From: Chloroflexota bacterium
GTDB taxonomy: Bacteria; Chloroflexota; Dehalococcoidia; Lucifugimonadales; VGZR01
Assembly: GCA_027625225.1 (NCBI GenBank)
Contig: JAQBWG010000125.1
Location: 1 to 6,058 of the forward strand
Length of the DNA stretch: 6,058 bases
Reading direction: 5' to 3'
A program made the translations under genes and the position numbers. The notes beneath the pieces are model-generated. The model saw only the letters and a program-made list of their open reading frames with translations, had not been told where the DNA came from and did no database searches. This document shows, one piece after another, positions 1-5,875 of the stretch (its first letter is position 1; every line of letters starts with the position of its first letter).

Positions 1-410
1 TGAAGTTCGGCGTTGGCGACCATCTTTTCGAGCATAGAAGGCGAGCCGTTGGACAGAATGGTCAATCGATATCCTGCGAGCGCCTTCAGCGCAGGGCGGG
101 TGTCGGGGAACGGTTCCAGCTTGAGATACTCGTTCATCAGGTTTTGTTCGATTTGCCTATCAAGAGTCAAGCCTAACGAGTTGCAAGAAAACCGGAGGGC
201 CTTGGAAGTCACTTCCCCGAAGTCTTGATAGTCCTCCATCAGGCTTATGAGCCAGGTGTATTCAAGTTGTTTGCTTCTCCAGAGACGGCTAAGTGCATCG
301 CCGTTGCCCGGGAATAAAGCCTCGCACGTGGCTATGACGGAGTGCGTATTAAACAGCGTTCCGTAGGCATCGAACGCCAGTGCCTTAATGTGACCGAAGT
401 GACCGGCCAT
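1..410 (-). CDS. HAD-superfamily hydrolase, (S)-2-haloacid dehalogenase type II-like (3' end beyond window)
   Basis: The visible N-terminal 136 residues match type II L-2-haloacid dehalogenases. That family hydrolyses short 2-haloalkanoates to 2-hydroxy acids through an aspartyl-ester intermediate, in the cytoplasm. HAD motif I is FDAYGTLF with nucleophile D14 and T18. The family segment LWRSKQLEYTWL gives R45, which lies 31 residues after D14, the same spacing as D10 and R41 in the Pseudomonas enzyme L-DEX. HAD motif II is ILSNGSP with S120 and N121. The later lysine and acidic motif lie outside the window. The ATG is 2 nt after the stop of the DUF4395 gene, so the two are surely co-transcribed and perhaps translationally coupled. 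No independent Shine-Dalgarno is evident, as expected for coupling. Dehalogenase chemistry is a family inference; other HAD phosphatases share motifs I and II, but the R45 segment favours the dehalogenase type. Confidence 0.9.
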   Translation of the reverse strand, partial: MAGHFGHIKALAFDAYGTLFNTHSVIATCEALFPGNGDALSRLWRSKQLEYTWLISLMEDYQDFGEVTSKALRFSCNSLGLTLDRQIEQNLMNEYLKLEPFPDTRPALKALAGYRLTILSNGSPSMLEKMVANAEL

Positions 411-412
411 GA

Positions 413-940
413 CTAGGCGTTAGCCGTCTGAGAGCGGTTGAATATGTAGTTGGCGCACTCTTCGCATACCGATTCGGGGATAACCCCGATACGCATGAGC
501 TGGTTGAATACGAAACAGCCGGCGCAGAAGCCGACGAACGATTCGAGGGCGGCGAAGAGCGTGAGTACGCTCAATACCGCAATCGCTGCGACGGGAAGGT
601 TTACGAGGAACAGGACGAGGGCGGTGGTTGAGAACACGAGACCGATTCCCTGGGCGAATCGCTTGGGTATTCCGGACGTTGGCTTGTCCCAGCCGAGTCG
701 TGGGGTGATGACCTTTGTTGCCAAGAGGCCGATGGGGCTGAATTTCGGTCCGCTAGCTACGTGGGCCAGGAAGCCGTAGACCATGAAAGCCACAATCCAG
801 ACTTGCTGGGTAAAGATTGCGGACAAGGCTAGTGCGACTACCATGCCCGCTACAAGGCGTGCCGACACTTCGTTTACCGGGTCAGGGAAGCTGAAAAACC
901 AGCTCAGGCCTGTTTTCTTGTGATTGCCATGTGTTGTCAT
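413..940 (-). CDS. DUF4395 family integral membrane protein
   Basis: This 175-residue protein fits the DUF4395 family, whose function is unknown. Hydrophobic segments lie at about residues 26-44, 47-63, 97-114 and 116-137, so it should sit in the cytoplasmic membrane. Family hallmarks are the loop with ASGPKFSPIGLLA (about 62-74), then KRFAQGIGLVFS (93-104), and the Cys motif GFCAGC (C139, C142) at the end of the last membrane segment. A second pair of cysteines, C159-E-E-C162, lies in the C-terminal tail. Paired CxxC motifs suggest a redox or metal role, but that is inference. It is the first gene of an operon with the haloacid dehalogenase-like gene. Its start is supported by GGAG 9 nt upstream. 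A structured leader and terminator-like hairpin precede it, which suggests regulated read-through. Confidence 0.88.
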   Translation of the reverse strand: MTTHGNHKKTGLSWFFSFPDPVNEVSARLVAGMVVALALSAIFTQQVWIVAFMVYGFLAHVASGPKFSPIGLLATKVITPRLGWDKPTSGIPKRFAQGIGLVFSTTALVLFLVNLPVAAIAVLSVLTLFAALESFVGFCAGCFVFNQLMRIGVIPESVCEECANYIFNRSQTANA

Positions 941-948
941 TGTGATTG

Positions 949-954
949 TCTCCG
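949..954 (-). promoter_or_regulatory. Ribosome binding site of the DUF4395 gene
   Basis: Reading leftward, CGGAGA stands 8 nt before the ATG at 940. It follows directly on the T-rich tail of the upstream hairpin, so termination there would remove it from the transcript. Confidence 0.7.
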
Positions 955-990
955 TAAATACAAAACCCTCGACTTATTCAATCGAGGGTT
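955..990 (-). terminator. Terminator-like hairpin in the leader of the DUF4395 operon (candidate attenuator)
   Basis: A perfect 9-bp stem pairs AACCCTCGA (990-982) with TCGAGGGTT (972-964) across a 9-nt loop. In the leftward direction it is followed by a T-rich tract (TTTTGTATTT, of which the first two T belong to the stem). On the plus strand the following bases are not T-rich, so it should act leftward. No leftward gene ends upstream of it, since the nearest feature is the divergent promoter region. It therefore lies in the 5' leader of the DUF4395 gene, the position of an attenuator. The GC content of the stem is moderate, so read-through may be substantial. Confidence 0.6.
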
Positions 991-1007
991 ATCATCGTTT
1001 CGTCAGG

Positions 1008-1079
1008 TAAGGTCTGCTGTTCTTATCTCAAACGCCGATAAGCTCCCTCATATGGAGCGGCGTACACAAGCAGACCTTA
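1008..1079 (-). ncRNA. Candidate structured leader RNA (riboswitch-like fold, class not recognised)
   Basis: Within 72 nt there are several perfect complementary helices. Reading leftward, the outer stem P1 pairs 1079-1069 with 1018-1008 (11 bp, AGCAGACCTTA as its 3' arm). Inside it P2 pairs ACGCC (1063-1059) with GGCGT (1036-1032). P3 pairs GCTCC (1058-1054) with GGAGC (1046-1042) around the loop ATATGAG. P2 and P3 are stacked on the 5' side and separated on the 3' side by a TTATC bulge (1041-1037). That bulge is complementary to GATAA at 1027-1023, just past P2, giving a possible pseudoknot. The strand follows from the leftward promoter before it and the terminator-like hairpin after it. 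Part of the P3 loop and arm (GAGGG, 1049-1045) could also pair with CCCTC of the terminator's 5' arm (988-984), a possible antiterminator. The motif does not match any riboswitch consensus I remember. It could instead be a palindromic repeat element. Confidence 0.5.
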
Positions 1080-1101
1080 GTAAACATTTTCATTGCTTTT
1101 T

Positions 1102-1131
1102 AGTCTATCTCCGTCTCTAGGGGTCTGTCAA
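1102..1131 (-). promoter_or_regulatory. Sigma70-type promoter of the DUF4395-dehalogenase operon
   Basis: Reading leftward, a perfect -35 TTGACA (1131-1126) is followed by an 18-nt spacer and a -10 TAGACT (1107-1102, 4 of 6 consensus). Transcription would begin near 1095 and give a leader of about 155 nt that contains the folded element and the terminator-like hairpin. Confidence 0.5.
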
Positions 1132-1142
1132 AACCTTTGACA
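1126..1142. promoter_or_regulatory. Palindromic candidate operator between divergent promoters
   Basis: TGTCAAA-ACC-TTTGACA is a perfect inverted repeat with 7-bp arms and a 3-nt spacer. It contains the -35 of the leftward promoter and ends one base before the -35 of the rightward promoter. A bound dimeric regulator could therefore affect both directions. No regulator gene lies in the window, and the binding protein is unknown. Confidence 0.45.
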
Positions 1143-1171
1143 TTGCCCATCTGCAATACCCCTCGTATAGT
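1143..1171 (+). promoter_or_regulatory. Sigma70-type promoter of the GGT-like gene
   Basis: The -35 is TTGCCC (4 of 6 consensus) and the -10 is TATAGT (5 of 6), separated by 17 nt. The predicted start near 1178 leaves about 34 nt of leader before the ATG at 1212. A perfect TTGACA at 1137-1142 is 23 nt from the -10, too far to be the -35, and belongs to the palindrome instead. Confidence 0.5.
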
Positions 1172-1198
1172 GTGATGCTGTTGGCAATGAAACGATGC

Positions 1199-1205
1199 AA
1201 GGGAG
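1199..1205 (+). promoter_or_regulatory. Ribosome binding site that decides the GGT-like start
   Basis: AAGGGAG ends directly against an in-frame ATG at 1206 but stands 6 nt before a second in-frame ATG at 1212. The second spacing is normal and the first is too short, so 1212 is the likely start. Confidence 0.7.
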
Positions 1206-1211
1206 ATGTGT

Positions 1212-3029
1212 ATGGCCAGTGAGCGAGGACGGGTTCAGATAGAGCAAAGCACGGCTACTAGGCCGGTAACCGGCAGGCCTGTAGTATATGCAACTGAAGG
1301 AATCATTTCCAGTGGTCACTATCTCACCTCGATGGCCGGGATGCGGATGCTCCTCTCCGGTGGCAATGCCTTCGATGCGGTTGTCGCGGCCACGTTTGCG
1401 GCTGCGGTTATCGAACCCACGGCATCGTATTCGCTCGGCGCCGAGTCGGTATTCATTTTCCACGACGCCAAGAGTGGTGAAATGCTTACGCTCAGCGGCC
1501 AGGGTGTGGCCCCGAAAAAGGCCACGGCAGACTTCTACCGCTCCCAGGGGCTGGAAAGCATTCCAACAGGCCCTGGGAGGACAGCACACCTCGGTCTGGC
1601 GGTTCCGGGAGTGGTTGATGCGCTGTTCACGATTCTTGATCTGTACGGGACAAAGACGGCCGGGGAGGTTCTTGGACCGTCTATCGAATATGCCGAACGC
1701 GGGTTCCCCCACTACGAGTACATGATTGAAGGACTGAAGTCTCTCGGTGTTCGCGAGGCGTGGGCAAACTATCCGCCCGGAGGTGCGGAAGTGTTTTTGG
1801 ATGATGGCGATTGGCCGAAACCAGGTACCTTGCTTATTCAAAAGGGCTTGGCGGACACTTTCAAATTGATGGTTGAGGCGGAAACAGGAATGTCAGGAGA
1901 TCGAGCGTCCGGGATTCGTGCGGCGCGTGATGTGTTTTACGAAGGCGTCATTGCTAAAAATCTGGTGTCTTCAGCCCAACAAGTAGGCGCGATACTGGAA
2001 CTGGATGATTTGGCCGACTACCACTCCAAGTTTGAGCAGCCCGTCAAAACGACGTTCGGGGAATATGAGGTGTACGGTCAGGGGGCATGGACGCAGGGGC
2101 CTGTATTGTTCCAGGCGCTGAATATCCTCGAGAATTTTGATCTACAAGCGATGGGCCACAACACTCCAAAGTACATCCACGTGGTCGCGGAAGCACTCAA
2201 ACTGGCACTTGCAGACCGCGAGGCGTTTTATGGCGACCCGGATTTCACAGTCGTCCCTATAGATGGGCTTCTATCCAAGCAGTATGCAGCTCAGCGGGCA
2301 AAGCTTATTGATATCGAAAAGCCTGTTCCTGAGCTACCACCTGCGGGTGACCCTTGGAAATACTCTTCTCTAAAGAAGCCTGCCTCTCTTGCAAATATCG
2401 CACATCCGGTCTATGCCGAAGCTGGGTTCACCGGAGGCAACAGCGCTAAGCAAGGGACTACACATATCGCCGTGCTCGATAAGGACGGCAATATAGTCTG
2501 TTCAACTCCGAGCGGTGGAAGTTTTTCAAAATCCGTTTTCTTTCCTGAATTAGGCTTTGCGCCGAGCACACGTATCGAGATGTTTAACTTCGTAAAGGGA
2601 CACCCGAACGAACTCGAGCCGGGTAAAAGGCCTCGAACGACGCTTATCAACTACATCGCGTCGAAGGATGGAGTTCCGGTCATGACGTTCGGTTGCCCGG
2701 GTGGCGACCACCAGGTGCAGGGGAATTTGCAGTTGATGCTGAATACGTTCGTGTTCGGGATGAATCCACAGGAAGCTATCGAAGCCCCGCGGTTCGCCAC
2801 GGATAGTGTCACCAATTCGTTCTACCCCCACGTGTATTTGCCAGGCCAACTTTCGGTAGAAGACGGAGTAGACCAGGAAATTGTGTACGAATTGAAGGTG
2901 ATGGGGCACAAGGTCGTTCGCGCGGCCGTATGTGGATTGGGGGCTACGATTACTCATCGCGACCCTGACACAAAGGTTCTGAGCGCGGGTGCAGATCCGC
3001 GCCGAGCGTGCTACGCCATCGGATGGTAG
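1212..3029 (+). CDS. Gamma-glutamyltransferase-family Ntn hydrolase
   Basis: This 605-residue protein has the full GGT fold order. The large-subunit part includes SGGNAFDAVVAATFAAAVIEP (about 49-69) and PGVVDAL (132-138). The autoprocessing site is KQGTTHIAVLDKDGN, with T416 as the predicted nucleophile and new N terminus of the small subunit. The glycine-rich motif is FGCPGGDHQVQGNLQ, followed by DFGMNPQEAIEAPRF-type sequence (here VFGMNPQEAIEAPRF). Classical GGT transfers the gamma-glutamyl group of glutathione. Here the carboxylate-binding arginine (R114 of E. coli, in FREMAP) is replaced by glutamine in GQGVAP, and the positions of T409 and N411 appear as Ser and Gly. It thus belongs with GGT-like enzymes such as the YwrD type, and its substrate is unknown. 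No signal peptide is visible, so it is probably cytoplasmic, unlike periplasmic GGT. It has its own promoter and is divergent from the DUF4395 operon. I see no clear terminator after the stop. Confidence 0.9.
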   Translation: MASERGRVQIEQSTATRPVTGRPVVYATEGIISSGHYLTSMAGMRMLLSGGNAFDAVVAATFAAAVIEPTASYSLGAESVFIFHDAKSGEMLTLSGQGVAPKKATADFYRSQGLESIPTGPGRTAHLGLAVPGVVDALFTILDLYGTKTAGEVLGPSIEYAERGFPHYEYMIEGLKSLGVREAWANYPPGGAEVFLDDGDWPKPGTLLIQKGLADTFKLMVEAETGMSGDRASGIRAARDVFYEGVIAKNLVSSAQQVGAILELDDLADYHSKFEQPVKTTFGEYEVYGQGAWTQGPVLFQALNILENFDLQAMGHNTPKYIHVVAEALKLALADREAFYGDPDFTVVPIDGLLSKQYAAQRAKLIDIEKPVPELPPAGDPWKYSSLKKPASLANIAHPVYAEAGFTGGNSAKQGTTHIAVLDKDGNIVCSTPSGGSFSKSVFFPELGFAPSTRIEMFNFVKGHPNELEPGKRPRTTLINYIASKDGVPVMTFGCPGGDHQVQGNLQLMLNTFVFGMNPQEAIEAPRFATDSVTNSFYPHVYLPGQLSVEDGVDQEIVYELKVMGHKVVRAAVCGLGATITHRDPDTKVLSAGADPRRACYAIGW

Positions 3030-3035
3030 TAAAGT

Positions 3036-3323
3036 TTAGGGTTCACGCCAGGATTGGATGTAGATTTTCTGTGCCGTGATAGGCGAGGTTGGGCCTGGTA
3101 TCTGGCGGATAAGTGTTGCGATGGTCGAACTCTCAGCACTGGCGGTGACGATATAGTCTTTATACGCCTGTACATAAATCCATGTATCGCCGGAGTTGCC
3201 GTCCGTGGAGAAGCCATCAGACACGAAGTCCACCAATGAGTTGTTGAAGAACTCGACAGTATACGCGCCGCCTGCTATCAAAGAGCCGTCTATGGCTTCG
3301 GCACCAGTGCCACGCGGTGTCTG
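3036..3323 (-). pseudogene. Orphan coding-like remnant, C-terminal fragment of an unrecognised protein
   Basis: A 95-codon open frame runs leftward from just after a TAG (3326-3324) to a TAA at 3038-3036. It reads like real protein, with GC-rich third positions, balanced composition and an ending of TAQKIYIQSWREP. It contains no ATG. The first usable start is a TTG at 3281 with no Shine-Dalgarno, which would give 81 residues beginning MIAGGAYTVEFFNNSL. Its upstream end abuts the proB promoter, so any longer ancestor was probably cut there. It converges on the GGT-like gene with 6 nt between stops. I do not recognise the family; the Thr/Ser/Gly-rich, aromatic pattern recalls beta-rich extracellular domains, which is only an impression. 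A short expressed gene from the TTG, or a chance frame, are alternatives. Confidence 0.35.
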
Positions 3324-3330
3324 CTATACT
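3322..3330 (+). promoter_or_regulatory. Extended -10 promoter for proB-proA
   Basis: TGCTATACT combines the extended TG element with a -10 TATACT (5 of 6 consensus). No convincing -35 is seen at 16-19 nt spacing, which an extended -10 can tolerate. The start near 3337 would leave a leader of about 28 nt before the proB ATG. Confidence 0.45.
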
Positions 3331-3364
3331 TTGAAGCTAGCCGGACAGTCGAGAATGGTTCGTT

Positions 3365-4529
3365 ATGTCTTCTACCGAAACCTCGCAAACCAGTACATCG
3401 TTGAGCGCAACTCGCGGGGCTTCCCGCAAGTACGGCAGAATTGTGGTCAAGGCCGGTAGCGCACTTCTTACCCATAATGGCGAACGCCTCGACGTTGAAG
3501 TGATGGGCGCGCTGGTCCAACAGCTGGCGCAGCTTCGCAAGCAAGGAATCGAAGTGATACTGGTGACCTCCGGCGCTGTAGCCGCGGGTCGGCATACGCT
3601 TGACGTGCCCAGAGAACGGCGCAATATATCCCTGAGACAAGTTATGGCCGCTGTGGGGATGGGGAAGTTGCTCCAGGTGTACGAACAGCTTTTCCAGGAG
3701 CACGATATCCATGTCGCACAGGCGCTTCTTACCCGTCACGATTTAGAGGACCGTTCCGGTTATTTGAATGTGCGCAACACGCTACTCAAGCTCATGGAAC
3801 TTGGGGTGGTTCCTATCGTCAACGAGAACGGTAGACGAATTGGGCGGTCGGGTATTCGGCGATAACGACACACTGTCGGCGCTGGTCGCCAATCTCGTGG
3901 ACGCGGACTTGCTGGTGCTTCTCGGCCACGTGGACGGTCTGTTTACAGCCGACCCCCATGTGGATAAAAACGCGCGGCTTGTAACCAAAGTCGAGAAGAT
4001 TGACTCGACGATTGAGGCACTCGGAGGCACGTCGCGCGACGGACTGGGGAGCGGCGGTATGGCGACGAAGTTGGAGGCTGCCAAGCTCGCGACATCGTCC
4101 GGCACGGGTGTGGTCATCGCCAGCGGGGTTCAGGCTGACGTACTCCTCAAGCTGGTCGCCGGTGACTCCATCGGTACTATGTTTACTCCCATCGGAAGCC
4201 GCAAGGAGAGCCGGAAACGGTGGTTGCTCAGCGGTGCATCTGAGAGCAAAGGCCAGGTGGTGGTGGACGATGGTGCGATGAATGCTCTTGTCCGCCGGGG
4301 AAGCAGCCTGTTGCCCGCCGGAATTACCGAGGTACGGGGTTTGTTCAGGCGGGGCGACGTTATCACTGTGGTGGGCAAAACGGGCCGCAGCCTGGCTGTG
4401 GGCATCGCGAATTACGGTTCGGAGGATATTTCTACGATTAAGGGCGCTCACTCGGAACGTATCGGTGAGCTGCTGGGCCGTGACTTCGGCGACGAAGCTA
4501 TCCACCGCAACAACATGGTGGTACTGTAA
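3365..4529 (+). pseudogene. proB: Glutamate 5-kinase, frameshifted
   Basis: ProB phosphorylates glutamate to gamma-glutamyl phosphate, the first step of proline synthesis, in the cytoplasm. The N-terminal part (3365-3829, 155 codons) has a Ser/Thr-rich extension of about 24 residues, the ATP-binding VVKAGSALLT, VTSGAVAAGR, LLTRHDLEDR and ends GVVPIVNEN. The rest continues in another frame from 3831: VDELGGRVFGDNDTLSALVANL, then LFTADPH, GSGGMATKLEAAKLA, RKRWLLSG and a C-terminal PUA domain ending IHRNNMVVL. The first frame stops at 3863-3865. The family has NEND followed by about three residues before V-D-E-L here, so roughly four codons minus one base are missing: an 11-nt deletion rather than a single inserted base. 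The lost Asp corresponds to D137 of E. coli ProB, a glutamate-binding residue. Restored, the protein would be about 391 residues. Upstream of the ATG only a weak GAGA Shine-Dalgarno is seen. proA follows after 28 nt. Either a true pseudogene or an assembly error. Confidence 0.85.
3827..3833 (+). other. Site of the proB frame change and inferred 11-nt deletion
   Basis: The codon AAC (3827-3829) is the last residue of NEN in the first frame, and GTA (3831-3833) is the first residue of VDEL in the second. One extra G at 3830 is left between them. There is no homopolymer run here, which makes a simple base-calling slip less likely than a deletion. Confidence 0.75.
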
Positions 4530-4546
4530 AACGAAGGACTTTTCGA

Positions 4547-4557
4547 GGGAGAAGAGG
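4547..4557 (+). promoter_or_regulatory. Ribosome binding site of proA
   Basis: The purine run GGGAGAAGAGG directly precedes the ATG, with its GGAG core (4548-4551) 6 nt upstream. It is far stronger than that of proB, so proA can be translated independently even if proB translation ends early. Confidence 0.75.
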
Positions 4558-5835
4558 ATGTCCGGACTTGACTCCATCGGCATCGCGGCGAAGAAGGCGG
4601 GGCGTCAACTTGCCAAGTTGACGAGCGCCACCAAAGACCGCGCGCTTCTGAGTATTGCGGACGCGCTTGTCTCCCGACAATCCGTAATCATTGAGGCTAA
4701 TCGCAAAGACCTGGAAGCGGGCAAGGCAGCAGGGCTTTCGGACGCGATTTTGGACAGGCTTTTGCTGGATTCCACGCGGCTGGCGGCTCTGGCGAAAGAT
4801 GTCCAAAAAGTCGCCGGACTGCCCGATCCTGTTGGCGAAGAGTTCGACCAAAAACTTCTCCCCAATGGTGTGCGTCTCAGCAAACGCCGCACGCCTCTGG
4901 GGGTCATCGGCGCGATATACGAGAGCAGGCCGAACGTCACCATAGACATTTCGGTGCTGTGCCTGAAGTCGGGCAACGCGGTTATATTGCGCGGAGGCAA
5001 GGAGTCCATCAACACCAACACGGCGCTGGCCGAACTGGTGCGGGACACTATTTCCCAAGCCGATTTACCCAAAGACGCGGTGCAGCTCATCACATCAACC
5101 GACCGCAAGCTGGTGGACGAGATGCTGAAGATGAAGGACTACATAGACCTGCTCATTCCCCGAGGAGGCGCCGAGCTGGTGAAGCGGGTCGCTGCCGAGG
5201 CAACGATGCCGGCAATCACCGGGGGTATCGGTGTCTGCCATACGTACATAGATAAGTCCGCGAATCAAGGTATGGCTGTCGCTATCGCCTATAACGCGAA
5301 GGTGCAACGTCCCACGGTGTGCAATGCGATGGACACCTTGCTGGTGCATGCCGATGCGGCGCCCGTTGTGCTGCCACAGGTGGCGCGCGAGTGGGGCAAG
5401 GCGGGGGTGGAGATTCACTGCGACCCTGCGTCGTTGAATATCCTGCAGGCGGTGAAGGGTGAGTTTTCGAACGGCTTCAAGCTGGTACCCGCGCAAAAAG
5501 AGGACTGGGGCACCGAGTTTCTGTCGTTGACGGCGTCGGTGAAGATGGTGGGTTCGCTGGACGAGGCGTTGCTGCATATCGAGGAGTACGGCTCCGGGCA
5601 TACGGAGGTCATCGTGACGGAAGATTACTCAGCGGCGACGCGATTCGTGAACGAGGTGGATGCAAGCGCGGTGATGGTGAATGCGAGTTCGCGCTTGAAC
5701 GACGGCGGCGAGTTCGGCCTGGGGGCCGAGGTTGCTATCAGCACGAGCAAGTTCCATGCGCGAGGGCCGATGGGGCTGCGGGAACTGACCTCCTATAAAT
5801 GGGCGGTGATGGGGACAGGTCAGATAAGAAACTGA
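4558..5835 (+). CDS. proA: Gamma-glutamyl phosphate reductase (glutamate-5-semialdehyde dehydrogenase)
   Basis: ProA reduces gamma-glutamyl phosphate with NADPH to glutamate 5-semialdehyde, which cyclises to pyrroline-5-carboxylate, the substrate of ProC. The 425 residues match the usual length. Visible motifs are PLGVIGAIYESRPNVTID (113-130), the cofactor-region LKSGNAVILRGGKES (136-150), IPRGGAEL (200-207), the catalytic cysteine C255 in VQRPTVCNAMDTLL, and the C-terminal family signature EALLHIEEYGSGHTEVIV followed by NASSRLNDGGEFGLGAEVAIST and HARGPMGLRELTSYKW. The open frame extends far upstream into proB, but the start is fixed by the strong purine-rich ribosome site and by homology beginning there. 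It is the second gene of the proB-proA unit. It looks fully intact, in contrast to proB. Confidence 0.97.
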   Translation: MSGLDSIGIAAKKAGRQLAKLTSATKDRALLSIADALVSRQSVIIEANRKDLEAGKAAGLSDAILDRLLLDSTRLAALAKDVQKVAGLPDPVGEEFDQKLLPNGVRLSKRRTPLGVIGAIYESRPNVTIDISVLCLKSGNAVILRGGKESINTNTALAELVRDTISQADLPKDAVQLITSTDRKLVDEMLKMKDYIDLLIPRGGAELVKRVAAEATMPAITGGIGVCHTYIDKSANQGMAVAIAYNAKVQRPTVCNAMDTLLVHADAAPVVLPQVAREWGKAGVEIHCDPASLNILQAVKGEFSNGFKLVPAQKEDWGTEFLSLTASVKMVGSLDEALLHIEEYGSGHTEVIVTEDYSAATRFVNEVDASAVMVNASSRLNDGGEFGLGAEVAISTSKFHARGPMGLRELTSYKWAVMGTGQIRN

Positions 5836-5836
5836 A

Positions 5837-5852
5837 CCGGCCACCAGGCCGG
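5837..5852 (+). other. GC-rich hairpin directly after proA
   Basis: CCGGCC and GGCCGG form a perfect 6-bp stem around the loop ACCA, beginning one base after the proA stop codon. No T-tract follows, so it is not a canonical intrinsic terminator. It may stabilise the 3' end of the pro message, or mark a weak or factor-assisted termination site, before the next gene 8-23 nt downstream. Confidence 0.45.
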
Positions 5853-5875
5853 ACATTGGTATGGTGAATAATCCT

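Noticed and set aside
1008..1079. tRNA gene of about 72 nt
   Set aside because: The outer stem is 11 bp rather than 7, there is no TTC-type T loop, no D-loop or anticodon arm of proper size, and no CCA context.
1008..1079. Small mobile element with 11-bp terminal inverted repeats
   Set aside because: No flanking target duplication is visible and no second copy is in the window. The inner stacked stems and position before a terminator fit an RNA better, though a genome-wide copy search could revive this idea.
1128..1841. Long leftward open frame of 237 codons opposite the GGT-like gene
   Set aside because: It lies wholly antisense to a well-supported enzyme, is rich in Arg, His and Pro, has no family resemblance, and would overlap the promoter region. 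It is a shadow of GC-rich codons.
3765..3870. Programmed +1 ribosomal frameshift in proB
   Set aside because: There is no recognisable slippery sequence or stimulator, glutamate kinases are not known for this, and conserved residues are missing at the junction, which frameshifting would not restore.
4282..4557. N-terminal extension of ProA by 92 codons upstream of 4558
   Set aside because: It overlaps proB in another frame, has no ProA homology, and the strong ribosome site directly before 4558 gives the normal family length.
3819..4583. Leftward open frame of 254 codons opposite proB
   Set aside because: It is antisense to conserved ProB and PUA sequence and has low-quality composition, so it is not treated as a gene.
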